From positions 56,704-120,703 of the forward strand of contig NZ_SWBO01000011.1 in the NCBI RefSeq assembly GCF_005116475.1: a stretch of DNA of 64,000 bases, in the 5' to 3' direction. Source of the DNA: Pedobacter cryotolerans (GTDB lineage: Bacteria > Bacteroidota > Bacteroidia > Sphingobacteriales > Sphingobacteriaceae). Shown piece after piece: positions 45,294 through 52,512 of the stretch. The translations under genes were made by a program, and so were the position numbers. How positions within the stretch are numbered: the first letter of the stretch is position 1; every line of letters starts with the position of its first letter. The notes beneath the pieces were generated by a model. It was not told where the DNA came from and did no database searches. It saw only the letters and a program-made list of their open reading frames with translations.

Positions 45294-45950
45294 TTAAAGT
45301 GTGCCAAATTGGTAACCTTTATCCCTTAAGTACTGGATAGTTTTAGGTAATGCATATTGTAAGCGATCAAAAGCTTTTAAACTGTCGTGAAAAACAATGA
45401 TAGAACCATTTTCTGTATTCTTGATCACGTTTTTATAGCACTTTTCTAAACTAAGGTTAGCATCAAAATCACCGCTTAACACATCCCACATTACAATTTG
45501 CAGTTTTGGGTTTGCAGTTTGTGAATTGTTAACCGAAAACTGAGAACTGAAAACTGAGTTAAGCTTTTTGATTTGGCTTTTTTTTATCCTCCCGTAAGGT
45601 GGACGAAAAAGGTTGCTTTGAGTAAGCTCTTGGCATTTTAAAGTGTTTGTAAGATAGGTTTTATCATCAGTTTTCCATCCTTTTAGGTGGTTAAATGTAT
45701 GATTACCTACAGCGTGACCTTCTGCTTTTAGGCGTTCAAATGTTTCAGGATGTTTAATGATGTTATCGCCAATACAAAAAAAAGTAGCCTTAATGCCAAA
45801 GCTTTTTAAAGTATTTAAAACAAAATCTGTAACATTGGGTATGGGTCCATCGTCAAAGGTTAAATAAACAATTTTTTCAGAGCGAGGCATATTCCAAACT
45901 AATTCAGAATAATACCATTTGAGAAAAAGTGGAGATTTAACCAAGTACAT
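45294..45950 (-). CDS. Polysaccharide deacetylase (NodB domain)
   Basis: 218 residues from the ATG at 45950; a TTG two codons upstream is possible. The NodB motifs are TFDDGP (31-36, catalytic Asp and metal Asp), NHTFNH (83-88, metal His) and FRPPYG (115-120), with VFHDS near the end. Such enzymes remove acetyl groups from peptidoglycan or other glycans. Residues about 131-150 (NSVFSSQFSVNNSQTANPKL) are encoded by an intergenic repeat inserted in frame between FRPPYGRIKKSQIKKL and IVMWDVLSGDFD. A short hydrophobic N-terminal stretch may anchor it. Confidence 0.9.
   Translation of the reverse strand: MYLVKSPLFLKWYYSELVWNMPRSEKIVYLTFDDGPIPNVTDFVLNTLKSFGIKATFFCIGDNIIKHPETFERLKAEGHAVGNHTFNHLKGWKTDDKTYLTNTLKCQELTQSNLFRPPYGRIKKSQIKKLNSVFSSQFSVNNSQTANPKLQIVMWDVLSGDFDANLSLEKCYKNVIKNTENGSIIVFHDSLKAFDRLQYALPKTIQYLRDKGYQFGTL
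45501..45563. repeat. AACTGAAAACTG-type repeat inside the deacetylase gene
   Basis: CAGTTTTGGGTTTGCAGTTT and GAGAACTGAAAACTGAG form a simple direct/inverted repeat also found in the non-coding bases 52481-52510 (TTAACTGAAAACCGTTAACT). Here it lies inside the deacetylase reading frame. Confidence 0.6.
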
Positions 45951-46082
45951 CACCAAAAGTAATATTTAGGTTGCACTTACAAAATTTAAAAAACCAATTA
46001 ATTGTTTATTTATATTATTGCGAAACAAATTATGATGAACCATAAGCTCCATCTGAAGATCAGAGAAAACAAAAACAAACAG

Positions 46083-47543
46083 ATGATACACGCTACCAAA
46101 AACAGCTTATTGACCAAGCTTTCCTTAGTATTTACCTTAATTTTTGTTGCTTTTACTGCACAAAAATCTACCGCACAAGAGGTTATTACTATACAACAAG
46201 CAGTAGAAAATACCTTAAAAAATAACTTGCAAATTAAGCAAGCCCAATTTAGTGCAGCAATAAGCGATGAGAATTTAACTCAATCTAAAAATGCTTTATA
46301 CCCTACAGTAAATGGTAATGCAAATGTTAACAAAAACTTTGGTAGAAGTATTGATCCATCAACAAACACCTTTATTAGTCAGCAATTTACGGGTGCAAGT
46401 GGTAATTTAAGTGCAGGTGTAGATTTGTTTCAAGGGTTTCAGAAAATGAACCAAATTAAGCAAAACAGAATTTTGTTAGATGCAGATAAAACCAATGTAG
46501 AAAAAGTAAAAAATGATTTAATTCTTCAAGTAGTTACTGCTTACATGCAAATACTTTTTAATAGAGATTTATTAAAAGCATCTAAACAACAATTAGAAGT
46601 TGCCAAACAAACTTTAAATAGAGAGCAAGCATTATTAGATGCTGGTACTAAAACTATTGCTGATATTTCACAAGCTAAATCTCAAGTTGCAACTTCAGAA
46701 TTGGATGTAACTAATGCTCAAAATAACCTATCAATTTCTTATTTAACTTTAAATCAATTGATGGAGATGCCTCCGCAAAACACTTTTGAAGTGCAAGCCC
46801 CAATGGTTACAGAAAGTGCTAACATAGGTGATGAAAATACCATTGCTGAGGTTTATAACAATGCTTTAAATACTTTTCCTGATGTAAAATTAGCTGCATT
46901 AAGAACAGCAGCAGCAGAAAAAGAAATTGCAATTGCAAAAGGTGCTTATACGCCGCGATTATCATTAAATGCTGGTTTAGGTTCAAATTATTCTAGTGGT
47001 AGACAGTCAGTAACTGATATTAATAATGGTTTTAGGCAAGATACCATTGGTAGAGTTGGCAGCACAAACCAAGCTGTGGTTAGAGATGTACCTGATATTA
47101 TAAGAACTCTAGCCAACCAACAATTTTTCTCACAAATTAGAGATAACTTCAATCAGTCTGTTGGTATTAATTTATCAATACCTATTTTTAATGGTTATGC
47201 AGTGAGATCAAATGTAAGAAGAGCTAAGTTGCAATACCAGAACACACAAGTGCAAGAGCAATTGACTAAAAATAATTTAAATAGAGTAATTTCGCAGGCA
47301 GTTGTAGATTTAAAGGCAGCACAAGGTAGGTATCAATCTACTACAAATGTTTTTAATGCACAAAAAGATGCTTTTTATGCGGTAGAGCAACGTTACGAAC
47401 AAGGTTTAGTAAATTCATTGGATTTTAGCACTTCTCAAACCAATAGAAATAGAGCAGAAATTGACATGATACAAGCTAAATACGATTTAATTTTTAGAGC
47501 TAAAGTAATCGATTACTATTTAGGTAAACAAATTACTTTTTAA
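46083..47543 (+). CDS. TolC-family outer-membrane efflux protein
   Basis: 486 residues from the ATG at 46083, which gives a regular signal peptide (MIHATKNSLLTKLSLVFTLI...STAQ). ATGs at 46032 and 46035 would only lengthen the n-region. Two outer-membrane efflux protein repeats are present, each with long helices (AVENTLKNNLQIKQAQFSAA; DAAFYAVEQRYEQGLVNSLD-like second repeat), forming the trimeric exit duct. The HlyD-type adaptor gene follows after 97 bases, so the two form an export pair. No inner-membrane pump is encoded next to them. Confidence 0.9.
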   Translation: MIHATKNSLLTKLSLVFTLIFVAFTAQKSTAQEVITIQQAVENTLKNNLQIKQAQFSAAISDENLTQSKNALYPTVNGNANVNKNFGRSIDPSTNTFISQQFTGASGNLSAGVDLFQGFQKMNQIKQNRILLDADKTNVEKVKNDLILQVVTAYMQILFNRDLLKASKQQLEVAKQTLNREQALLDAGTKTIADISQAKSQVATSELDVTNAQNNLSISYLTLNQLMEMPPQNTFEVQAPMVTESANIGDENTIAEVYNNALNTFPDVKLAALRTAAAEKEIAIAKGAYTPRLSLNAGLGSNYSSGRQSVTDINNGFRQDTIGRVGSTNQAVVRDVPDIIRTLANQQFFSQIRDNFNQSVGINLSIPIFNGYAVRSNVRRAKLQYQNTQVQEQLTKNNLNRVISQAVVDLKAAQGRYQSTTNVFNAQKDAFYAVEQRYEQGLVNSLDFSTSQTNRNRAEIDMIQAKYDLIFRAKVIDYYLGKQITF

Positions 47544-47640
47544 GGTAGAAGATAGTGATGTTTAAGGATTGGTATCCAAAACATTTCAACTTTACAACAT
47601 TTTAACGTTACAACATTTATACAAAACACTATAATATATT

Positions 47641-49002
47641 ATGAAACTTAAACACATTTTAATTGGCGTAGGCGTACTATTGGTACTTTTAGTTGGTGCA
47701 AAATTTGCTGGACTGATTGGTGGTGAGCAAACAGAAAAAGTTACAATAGAAAAAGCTGGCGACAAAAAAGTTGTAGAAACGGTAACTGCAAGTGGTAAAA
47801 TCCAACCAGAAACTGAAGTTAAATTAAGTTCAGAAGTATCTGGCGAGGTAACCGAACTTTTGGTTAAAGAAGGTGATTTGGTTAAAAAAGGCCAATTGTT
47901 GTGTAAAGTTCGTCCTGATATTTTACAGTCTGGTTATGAAAGAGCTGTGGCTTCATACAATTCGCAAAAAGCAACTGTTGCATCATCTCAACAACAATTG
48001 ATACAAAATCAAGCAAACTTTGCAAATTCAGAAGCAACTTATAAACGTAATGTAGAGCTTTACAATAAAAAAGTAATTTCTGCCTCAGAGTTTGATGCGG
48101 CAAAAGCTGCCTATTTAAGTGCTAAAGCAAATTTGGCTAGTGCAAAAGAAAATGTAACAGGTGCTAAATTTGGTTTAGAACAATCTGGCGCAAACGTAAA
48201 AGAAGCTGGTGCAAACTTAGCTCGTACAACAATCTATTCTCCAGTTGATGGTGTTGTTTCGAAATTATCAATCGAATTAGGCGATCGTATTTTAGGAACA
48301 TCGCAAATGGCTGGTACAGAAATTATGCGTATTTCTAACTTAACCTCTATGGAAGTTAACGTTGATGTAAATGAAAATGATATTAACCGCGTTAATGTTG
48401 GCGATAGTGCATCAATTGAAGTAGATGCTTTTGCAGACAAAAAATTTAAAGGTATTGTTACCGAAATTGCAAGTTCATCAACTAGTGTAGGTACTGCTTC
48501 TACATCGGTAGATCAGGTTACTAACTTCTCTGTAAAAATAAGAATACTTGCAGAATCGTATAGCTCAGTAAAAGGTGGTGCTAAAGATTTACCTTCTCCA
48601 TTTAGACCAGGTTTATCTGCAACTGTAGACATTGAAAGCGAATCAGAAACATCATTATCAGTACCAATTCAAGCTGTTTTTACTGATGATGGAACAAAAT
48701 CTACTGACGCTAAATCAACCGCACCAACGGATCAAAATCAGGATAAGCAAAAAGTTAAGTTAAACGACAAAAAAGTAAAGCAATTTGTTTATTTATATGA
48801 CGATAAAGCTTTAACAGTTAAAAAAGCAGAAGTAACAACAGGTATTCAAGATGATCAGTATATCATTGTAAAATCGGGATTAAAAGCAGGGCAGAAAATT
48901 GTAAGTGGCCCATATTCAGCAATTCAGAATAAATTAAAAGATGGGATGAAGGTAGAAGAGACTACTAAAGAAAACCTATTTACAACTGATAAGAAAAAGT
49001 AA
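47641..49002 (+). CDS. Periplasmic adaptor (HlyD/MacA-like membrane fusion protein)
   Basis: 453 residues. An N-terminal membrane anchor (HILIGVGVLLVLLVGAKFAG) precedes a lipoyl half (SGEVTELLVKEGDLVKKGQL), a coiled-coil hairpin (about 100-185; ASYNSQKATVASSQQQLIQN), the second lipoyl half (TIYSPVDGVVSKLSIELGD) and a beta-barrel. The C-terminal domain has a Lys/Asp-rich insertion (about 350-380). It links an inner-membrane pump to the TolC protein encoded upstream. MacB-type ABC genes usually follow such adaptors but do not here. Confidence 0.9.
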   Translation: MKLKHILIGVGVLLVLLVGAKFAGLIGGEQTEKVTIEKAGDKKVVETVTASGKIQPETEVKLSSEVSGEVTELLVKEGDLVKKGQLLCKVRPDILQSGYERAVASYNSQKATVASSQQQLIQNQANFANSEATYKRNVELYNKKVISASEFDAAKAAYLSAKANLASAKENVTGAKFGLEQSGANVKEAGANLARTTIYSPVDGVVSKLSIELGDRILGTSQMAGTEIMRISNLTSMEVNVDVNENDINRVNVGDSASIEVDAFADKKFKGIVTEIASSSTSVGTASTSVDQVTNFSVKIRILAESYSSVKGGAKDLPSPFRPGLSATVDIESESETSLSVPIQAVFTDDGTKSTDAKSTAPTDQNQDKQKVKLNDKKVKQFVYLYDDKALTVKKAEVTTGIQDDQYIIVKSGLKAGQKIVSGPYSAIQNKLKDGMKVEETTKENLFTTDKKK

Positions 49003-49044
49003 TTTCCCAAAACACTATAATTAAATTTTTTTAATGCAATTTTG

Positions 49045-49087
49045 AAAGGTTTAATTAAGGCAAACATGTCTTAGTTAAACCTTTTAT
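49045..49087 (+). terminator. Terminator of the TolC-HlyD unit
   Basis: AAAGGTTTAATTAAG (49045-49059) pairs with CTTAGTTAAACCTTT (49070-49084), 14 of 15 positions, followed by TTAT. It ends the efflux operon before gpsA, confirming there is no co-transcribed pump gene. Confidence 0.75.
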
Positions 49088-49133
49088 ATTTAAGATGGTT
49101 TTTTAGATTTTAAACTGTCATTAACTAAAGTAT

Positions 49134-50132
49134 ATGATACCAAAAATTGCGATGATTGGAGGTGGCAGTTGGGCCACAGCAATTATAAAAATGTTAACAG
49201 ATAATTTAACCGAAAAAGAAATTTTTTGGTGGATGAGAAATGAAGAAGCAATTGATCATATCAAGGCATTTAAGCACAATCCTAATTATTTAAGCTCTGT
49301 TGAAATTAAAGTTCCAGCAAACCACATTTCCTCTAACATTGCTGAAATTGTTAAACAAGCAGAATACATCGTTTTAAATGTGCCAGCTGCTTTTTTAAAA
49401 AACACCTTAAAAGATATCAATGCTGATGATTTAAAAGGAAAGAAAATCATCTCAGCAATTAAAGGGATAGTGCCCGAAGAGAACTTAATTATTGGCGAAT
49501 ATATCAATCAAAAATTTAACATTCCGCTGAGCGATATTTTAGTAATTAGTGGACCTTGCCATGCAGAAGAAGTTGCCTTAGAAAAACTATCCTATTTAAC
49601 AATTGCTTGTATGGACGTAAGTTTGGCTTCAGATTTTGCTGGCTTTTTAGGTACAAGATATATTAAAACCAATGTTTCTGATGATATTTTCGGTACTGAA
49701 TATGCTGCGGTTTTAAAAAATATTTATGCCGTAGCTAGTGGCATTTGTCATGGTGTGGGCTATGGAGATAATTTTCAAGCGGTACTTATTTCTAATGCGA
49801 TAAGAGAAATTAAAAACTTTGTAGATGCCGTACATCCAATTGATAGAGATATCAATGAATCGGCTTATTTAGGCGATTTAATGGTAACTGCTTACTCTCA
49901 ATTTAGCCGTAACCGAACTTTTGGCAACATGATAGGCAAGGGTTATACCGTTAAATCGGCTCAATTAGAAATGAATATGATTGCCGAAGGTTATTATGCA
50001 GTAAATTGTATGGATTTTATCAATCAGAAATATCAAGTAGACATGCCTATAAGTAAGGCTGTTTATAATATTTTATACAAAAATTCTTCGCCAATTTTAG
50101 AGATGAAGATGCTTACAGAAAAGCTAAATTAA
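49134..50132 (+). CDS. gpsA: Glycerol-3-phosphate dehydrogenase [NAD(P)+]
   Basis: 332 residues. It reduces dihydroxyacetone phosphate to sn-glycerol 3-phosphate for phospholipid synthesis. The Rossmann motif is IGGGSWATAI (residues 7-16), with KGIVPEENL, SGPCHAEEVA and the catalytic lysine block AAVLKNIYAVASGICHGVGYGDN. The C-terminal end is normal. It opens a three-gene unit with a hydrolase and an acyltransferase, both separated or overlapped by a few bases, which fits glycerolipid metabolism. Confidence 0.93.
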   Translation: MIPKIAMIGGGSWATAIIKMLTDNLTEKEIFWWMRNEEAIDHIKAFKHNPNYLSSVEIKVPANHISSNIAEIVKQAEYIVLNVPAAFLKNTLKDINADDLKGKKIISAIKGIVPEENLIIGEYINQKFNIPLSDILVISGPCHAEEVALEKLSYLTIACMDVSLASDFAGFLGTRYIKTNVSDDIFGTEYAAVLKNIYAVASGICHGVGYGDNFQAVLISNAIREIKNFVDAVHPIDRDINESAYLGDLMVTAYSQFSRNRTFGNMIGKGYTVKSAQLEMNMIAEGYYAVNCMDFINQKYQVDMPISKAVYNILYKNSSPILEMKMLTEKLN

Positions 50133-50134
50133 TT

Positions 50135-50968
50135 ATGCCGCTTTTTAATACCGGAGAAAACACCCTGCATTATTACGAATATGGTAGTGGAACACAACTC
50201 TTGTTAGCTTTTCATGGGTTTGGTATGCGTGGCACGCAGTTTAAAGTCTTTGAGGAATCTTTAGGTAAAAAGTATAAAATTATCAGCTTTGATTTATTTT
50301 TTCACGGCGAAACTCAGATAAATGATCATTCAGTTGATGCGGTTAGAAAAGGTTTACAATCGAAATTATTTGCGCAACAAATCAGCAAGTTTTTAGCGGT
50401 TAATTACCCTGATGTTGCAAAAGTTTCTTTGCTTGCCTATAGCATTGGCACCAGAATGGCATTATGTTTAATTGAAAGTATCCCTGAAAAATTAGCGCAA
50501 ATTTATTTGATAGCACCAGATGGCATTGAGCCTAACAAATTGTTAAAATTAGGTGGGTCAAATTTCATCATCAATAGGTTTTTTTATAAATTAGTTTATA
50601 GTCCTAAAACAGTATTTTTTTTGCTAAATACCTTACTTAAGCTTAGTTATATTGATGATTCAATTTATCGTATTTTAAAAGCAGAATTTGGTACAACCGA
50701 AACACGGTTGGCTTGCTACAATACCATCACATATTATGCACAATTGTCTTTCGATCGAAAAGTGATTGCTAATCACATCAATAAGCATAATTTAAACTGC
50801 CATTTGTATTTTGGCAAAAAAGATAAATTGTTTCCAAGTAGTATTGGAGAGCGTTTTGGTAAGCTTTTAAATGAGCCTAATTTGCATATTTTTGATGAAG
50901 GACACGAATTGGTAAACGCAACAATGAATAGTTATTTGGCAAATCAACTTAAAAAAAATGATAATTAA
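50135..50968 (+). CDS. Alpha/beta-fold hydrolase
   Basis: 277 residues. The fold is shown by LLLAFHGFGMRGTQF (oxyanion loop after HG), LLAYSIGTRMALCLIESIPE (nucleophile serine in the variant elbow AYSIG) and a late histidine in FDEGHELVNA. The acid is probably D in FGKKDKLF. No signal peptide. The substrate is unknown, but its place between gpsA (3-base gap) and a lysophospholipid-acyltransferase-like gene (11-base overlap) suggests a lysophospholipase, thioesterase or similar lipid role; this is inference. Confidence 0.82.
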   Translation: MPLFNTGENTLHYYEYGSGTQLLLAFHGFGMRGTQFKVFEESLGKKYKIISFDLFFHGETQINDHSVDAVRKGLQSKLFAQQISKFLAVNYPDVAKVSLLAYSIGTRMALCLIESIPEKLAQIYLIAPDGIEPNKLLKLGGSNFIINRFFYKLVYSPKTVFFLLNTLLKLSYIDDSIYRILKAEFGTTETRLACYNTITYYAQLSFDRKVIANHINKHNLNCHLYFGKKDKLFPSSIGERFGKLLNEPNLHIFDEGHELVNATMNSYLANQLKKNDN

Positions 50969-51599
50969 AGATAAACCGATCAAATTTATTCAATGGCTCA
51001 TGTTAGCTGCAGAGAAATTCATTTTATCTAAATTTTCTAAAATTATATTTATAGATCAGCCAAAAGTAAATCAGGATGTTGCAACCTTGCTTTTAATGAA
51101 CCATTTTAGTTTTAACGATGGGCCAATGATGCACTATTTATGCAGAAAAGTGCTTAAAAAGGAATTTAAGGTAATGGTTTTAGAAGAGCAGATGTTACTT
51201 TTTAAACCGCTAAAATACATTGGTTGCTTTTCCGTAAATAAAAAATCTAGAACATTAGTAGAGTCGTTAGATTATGCCGCATCGTTATTAAGTGAGCCAA
51301 AAAACATGTTGGGCATTTTTCCGCAGGGCGGAGTTTTTTCATCGCACTTAGAGAAAATTCATTTTGAGCAAGGCTTAGATCGGATATTGAAAAAGAATAA
51401 ACATGAAATACAAGTTGTTTTTGCGGTTATGCTCCTCGATTTTTTAGCCGATTTTAAGCCTAAAGCATATATTTATTTTATGGAGTATGTAGGAGAGCAA
51501 AATCCGGAAGAAATGGAAGTAGCTTACAACCAATTTTATACCATTTGTAAACAAAAACAAAAGGCTTTGTATAATCCTCCGGCACATGTTTTACATTGA
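50958..51599 (+). CDS. PlsC-like acyltransferase
   Basis: 213 residues. The Hx4D catalytic motif appears as NHFSFND near residue 49, and the glycerol-phosphate-binding motif as FPQGG near 119 (IFPQGGVFSS). These define the LPLAT superfamily, which moves acyl chains onto lysophosphatidate or related acceptors. It is shorter than typical PlsC and has no strong membrane segment. Its start lies inside the end of the hydrolase gene. Together with gpsA upstream it looks like a glycerolipid-forming operon. Confidence 0.8.
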   Translation: MIIKDKPIKFIQWLMLAAEKFILSKFSKIIFIDQPKVNQDVATLLLMNHFSFNDGPMMHYLCRKVLKKEFKVMVLEEQMLLFKPLKYIGCFSVNKKSRTLVESLDYAASLLSEPKNMLGIFPQGGVFSSHLEKIHFEQGLDRILKKNKHEIQVVFAVMLLDFLADFKPKAYIYFMEYVGEQNPEEMEVAYNQFYTICKQKQKALYNPPAHVLH

Positions 51600-51605
51600 T
51601 TTTTA

Positions 51606-51760
51606 GAAGCGCAATTGTAACGCTTTTATCAATGTTAGTCCCTCTTTTTGTTCCAATCTTTTTTGTTTCCTTCTATACCAGTCACGGCGGGCAAGCGCTT
51701 AGGATTGACAACAAAAAAGTATTTCCACTTCAATAGGGGCTATTAATTTAGGCATGTGCA
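51606..51760 (+). repeat. Composite hairpin repeat, copy H
   Basis: Begins GAAGCGCAATTG; left arm ends TTGTTCCAATCTTTTTTG (to 51665); right arm CAAAAAAGTATTTCCACTTC-AATAGGGG (51712-51739), ending with GGCATGTGCA. The core (51666-51711) contains CACGGCGGGCAAGCGCTTAG and is not a clean hairpin. Confidence 0.7.
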
Positions 51761-51789
51761 AGTAAGTCCTACATAGTACCAAAAACCCA

Positions 51790-51872
51790 GCGTTTTATAA
51801 CCCGATAGGAGTCGGCATGTAGTCCCGACCTTTAGGTTGGGACGAAATAAAACATAGAGCGGGACTTTCGCA
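51790..51872. repeat. CCCGAC/GTCGGG repeat after copy H
   Basis: GCGTTTTATAACCCGATAGG, then GTCCCGACC-ttta-GGTTGGGAC (51822-51843) and AGCGGGACTTTCGC. A relative lies at 63667-63715 (GCGCTTTGTAATATAAACCC, GACAGGCGTG). No gene in this gap. Confidence 0.5.
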
Positions 51873-51956
51873 ACTTATTGTTTAGTGTAATTGCTTTTCT
51901 ATCAGATTTTAAAACAATATTTTATTACAATTTGTTGTTATCAAAAATCTAACATT

Positions 51957-52301
51957 ATGAAAACGAAAAAAATTTTAATAGGCAGTTTAGCTGCTATGGC
52001 AATGGTTGCTTCGGTAACTTTTACATCAAATGCACAAGAGAAAAAAACAGAAGCTGGTAAAGTAATACAAAAAACAGGTAAAACTGTAGAAAAAGGCGCT
52101 AAAAGCGTAGGTAATAAAACGGCAGAAGTTGCGGTTAAAGGAGGTGCTAAAGTAGCAGATCAGACCTTTAAAGGCAGAATGGCACCAGATGGCTCAAACG
52201 TTTATATTGATGGTAAAAACAATAAATATTACATCAATAGCAAAGGAGCTAAAGTTTATTTAAAAGCTAGTCAGATTAGAATTAGACCTGCTGGGAAGTA
52301 G
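51957..52301 (+). CDS. Small secreted basic protein of unknown function
   Basis: 114 residues from the ATG at 51957. The signal peptide is MKTKKILIGSLAAMAMVASV...SNAQ. The mature part begins with a Lys/Gly/Thr-rich amphipathic stretch (GKTVEKGAKSVGNKTAEVAV) and ends in a small beta-like domain (SNVYIDGKNNKYYINSKGAK). An upstream extension to 51891 lacks a signal character and is rejected. No family recognised. It is followed by a long repeat and a strong terminator. Confidence 0.75.
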   Translation: MKTKKILIGSLAAMAMVASVTFTSNAQEKKTEAGKVIQKTGKTVEKGAKSVGNKTAEVAVKGGAKVADQTFKGRMAPDGSNVYIDGKNNKYYINSKGAKVYLKASQIRIRPAGK

Positions 52302-52311
52302 TTTATAGACC

Positions 52312-52426
52312 GTCATTCCGAACGAGTTTTTCACGAGGAGGAATCTCTGAATTACTTGTAGAAGTTTGGCCAGAGCAGTGATTGTTGGAAACAGATATCT
52401 CCTCGCTGCGCTACGTTCGATATGAC
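52312..52426. repeat. Long imperfect inverted repeat (GTCATTCCGAACG family)
   Basis: CGTCATTCCGAACG at the left end and CGTTCGATATGACG at the right end are inverted, as are GAGGAGGAATCTCTG and CAGATATCTCCTC further in. The same family fills the core of copy I at 54679-54793. Confidence 0.7.
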
Positions 52427-52431
52427 GTTAA

Positions 52432-52470
52432 AACAACAAAGCCTCGACAATTTGTCGAGGCTTTGTTGTT
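52432..52470. terminator. Bidirectional terminator
   Basis: AACAACAAAGCCTCGACAA and TTGTCGAGGCTTTGTTGTT are perfect 19-base inverted arms separated by one base. This is a strong hairpin between the convergent secreted-protein and helicase genes. Confidence 0.85.
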
Positions 52471-52512
52471 ATTGTGTATGTTAACTGAAAACCGTTAACT
52501 GAAAACTGCTAA

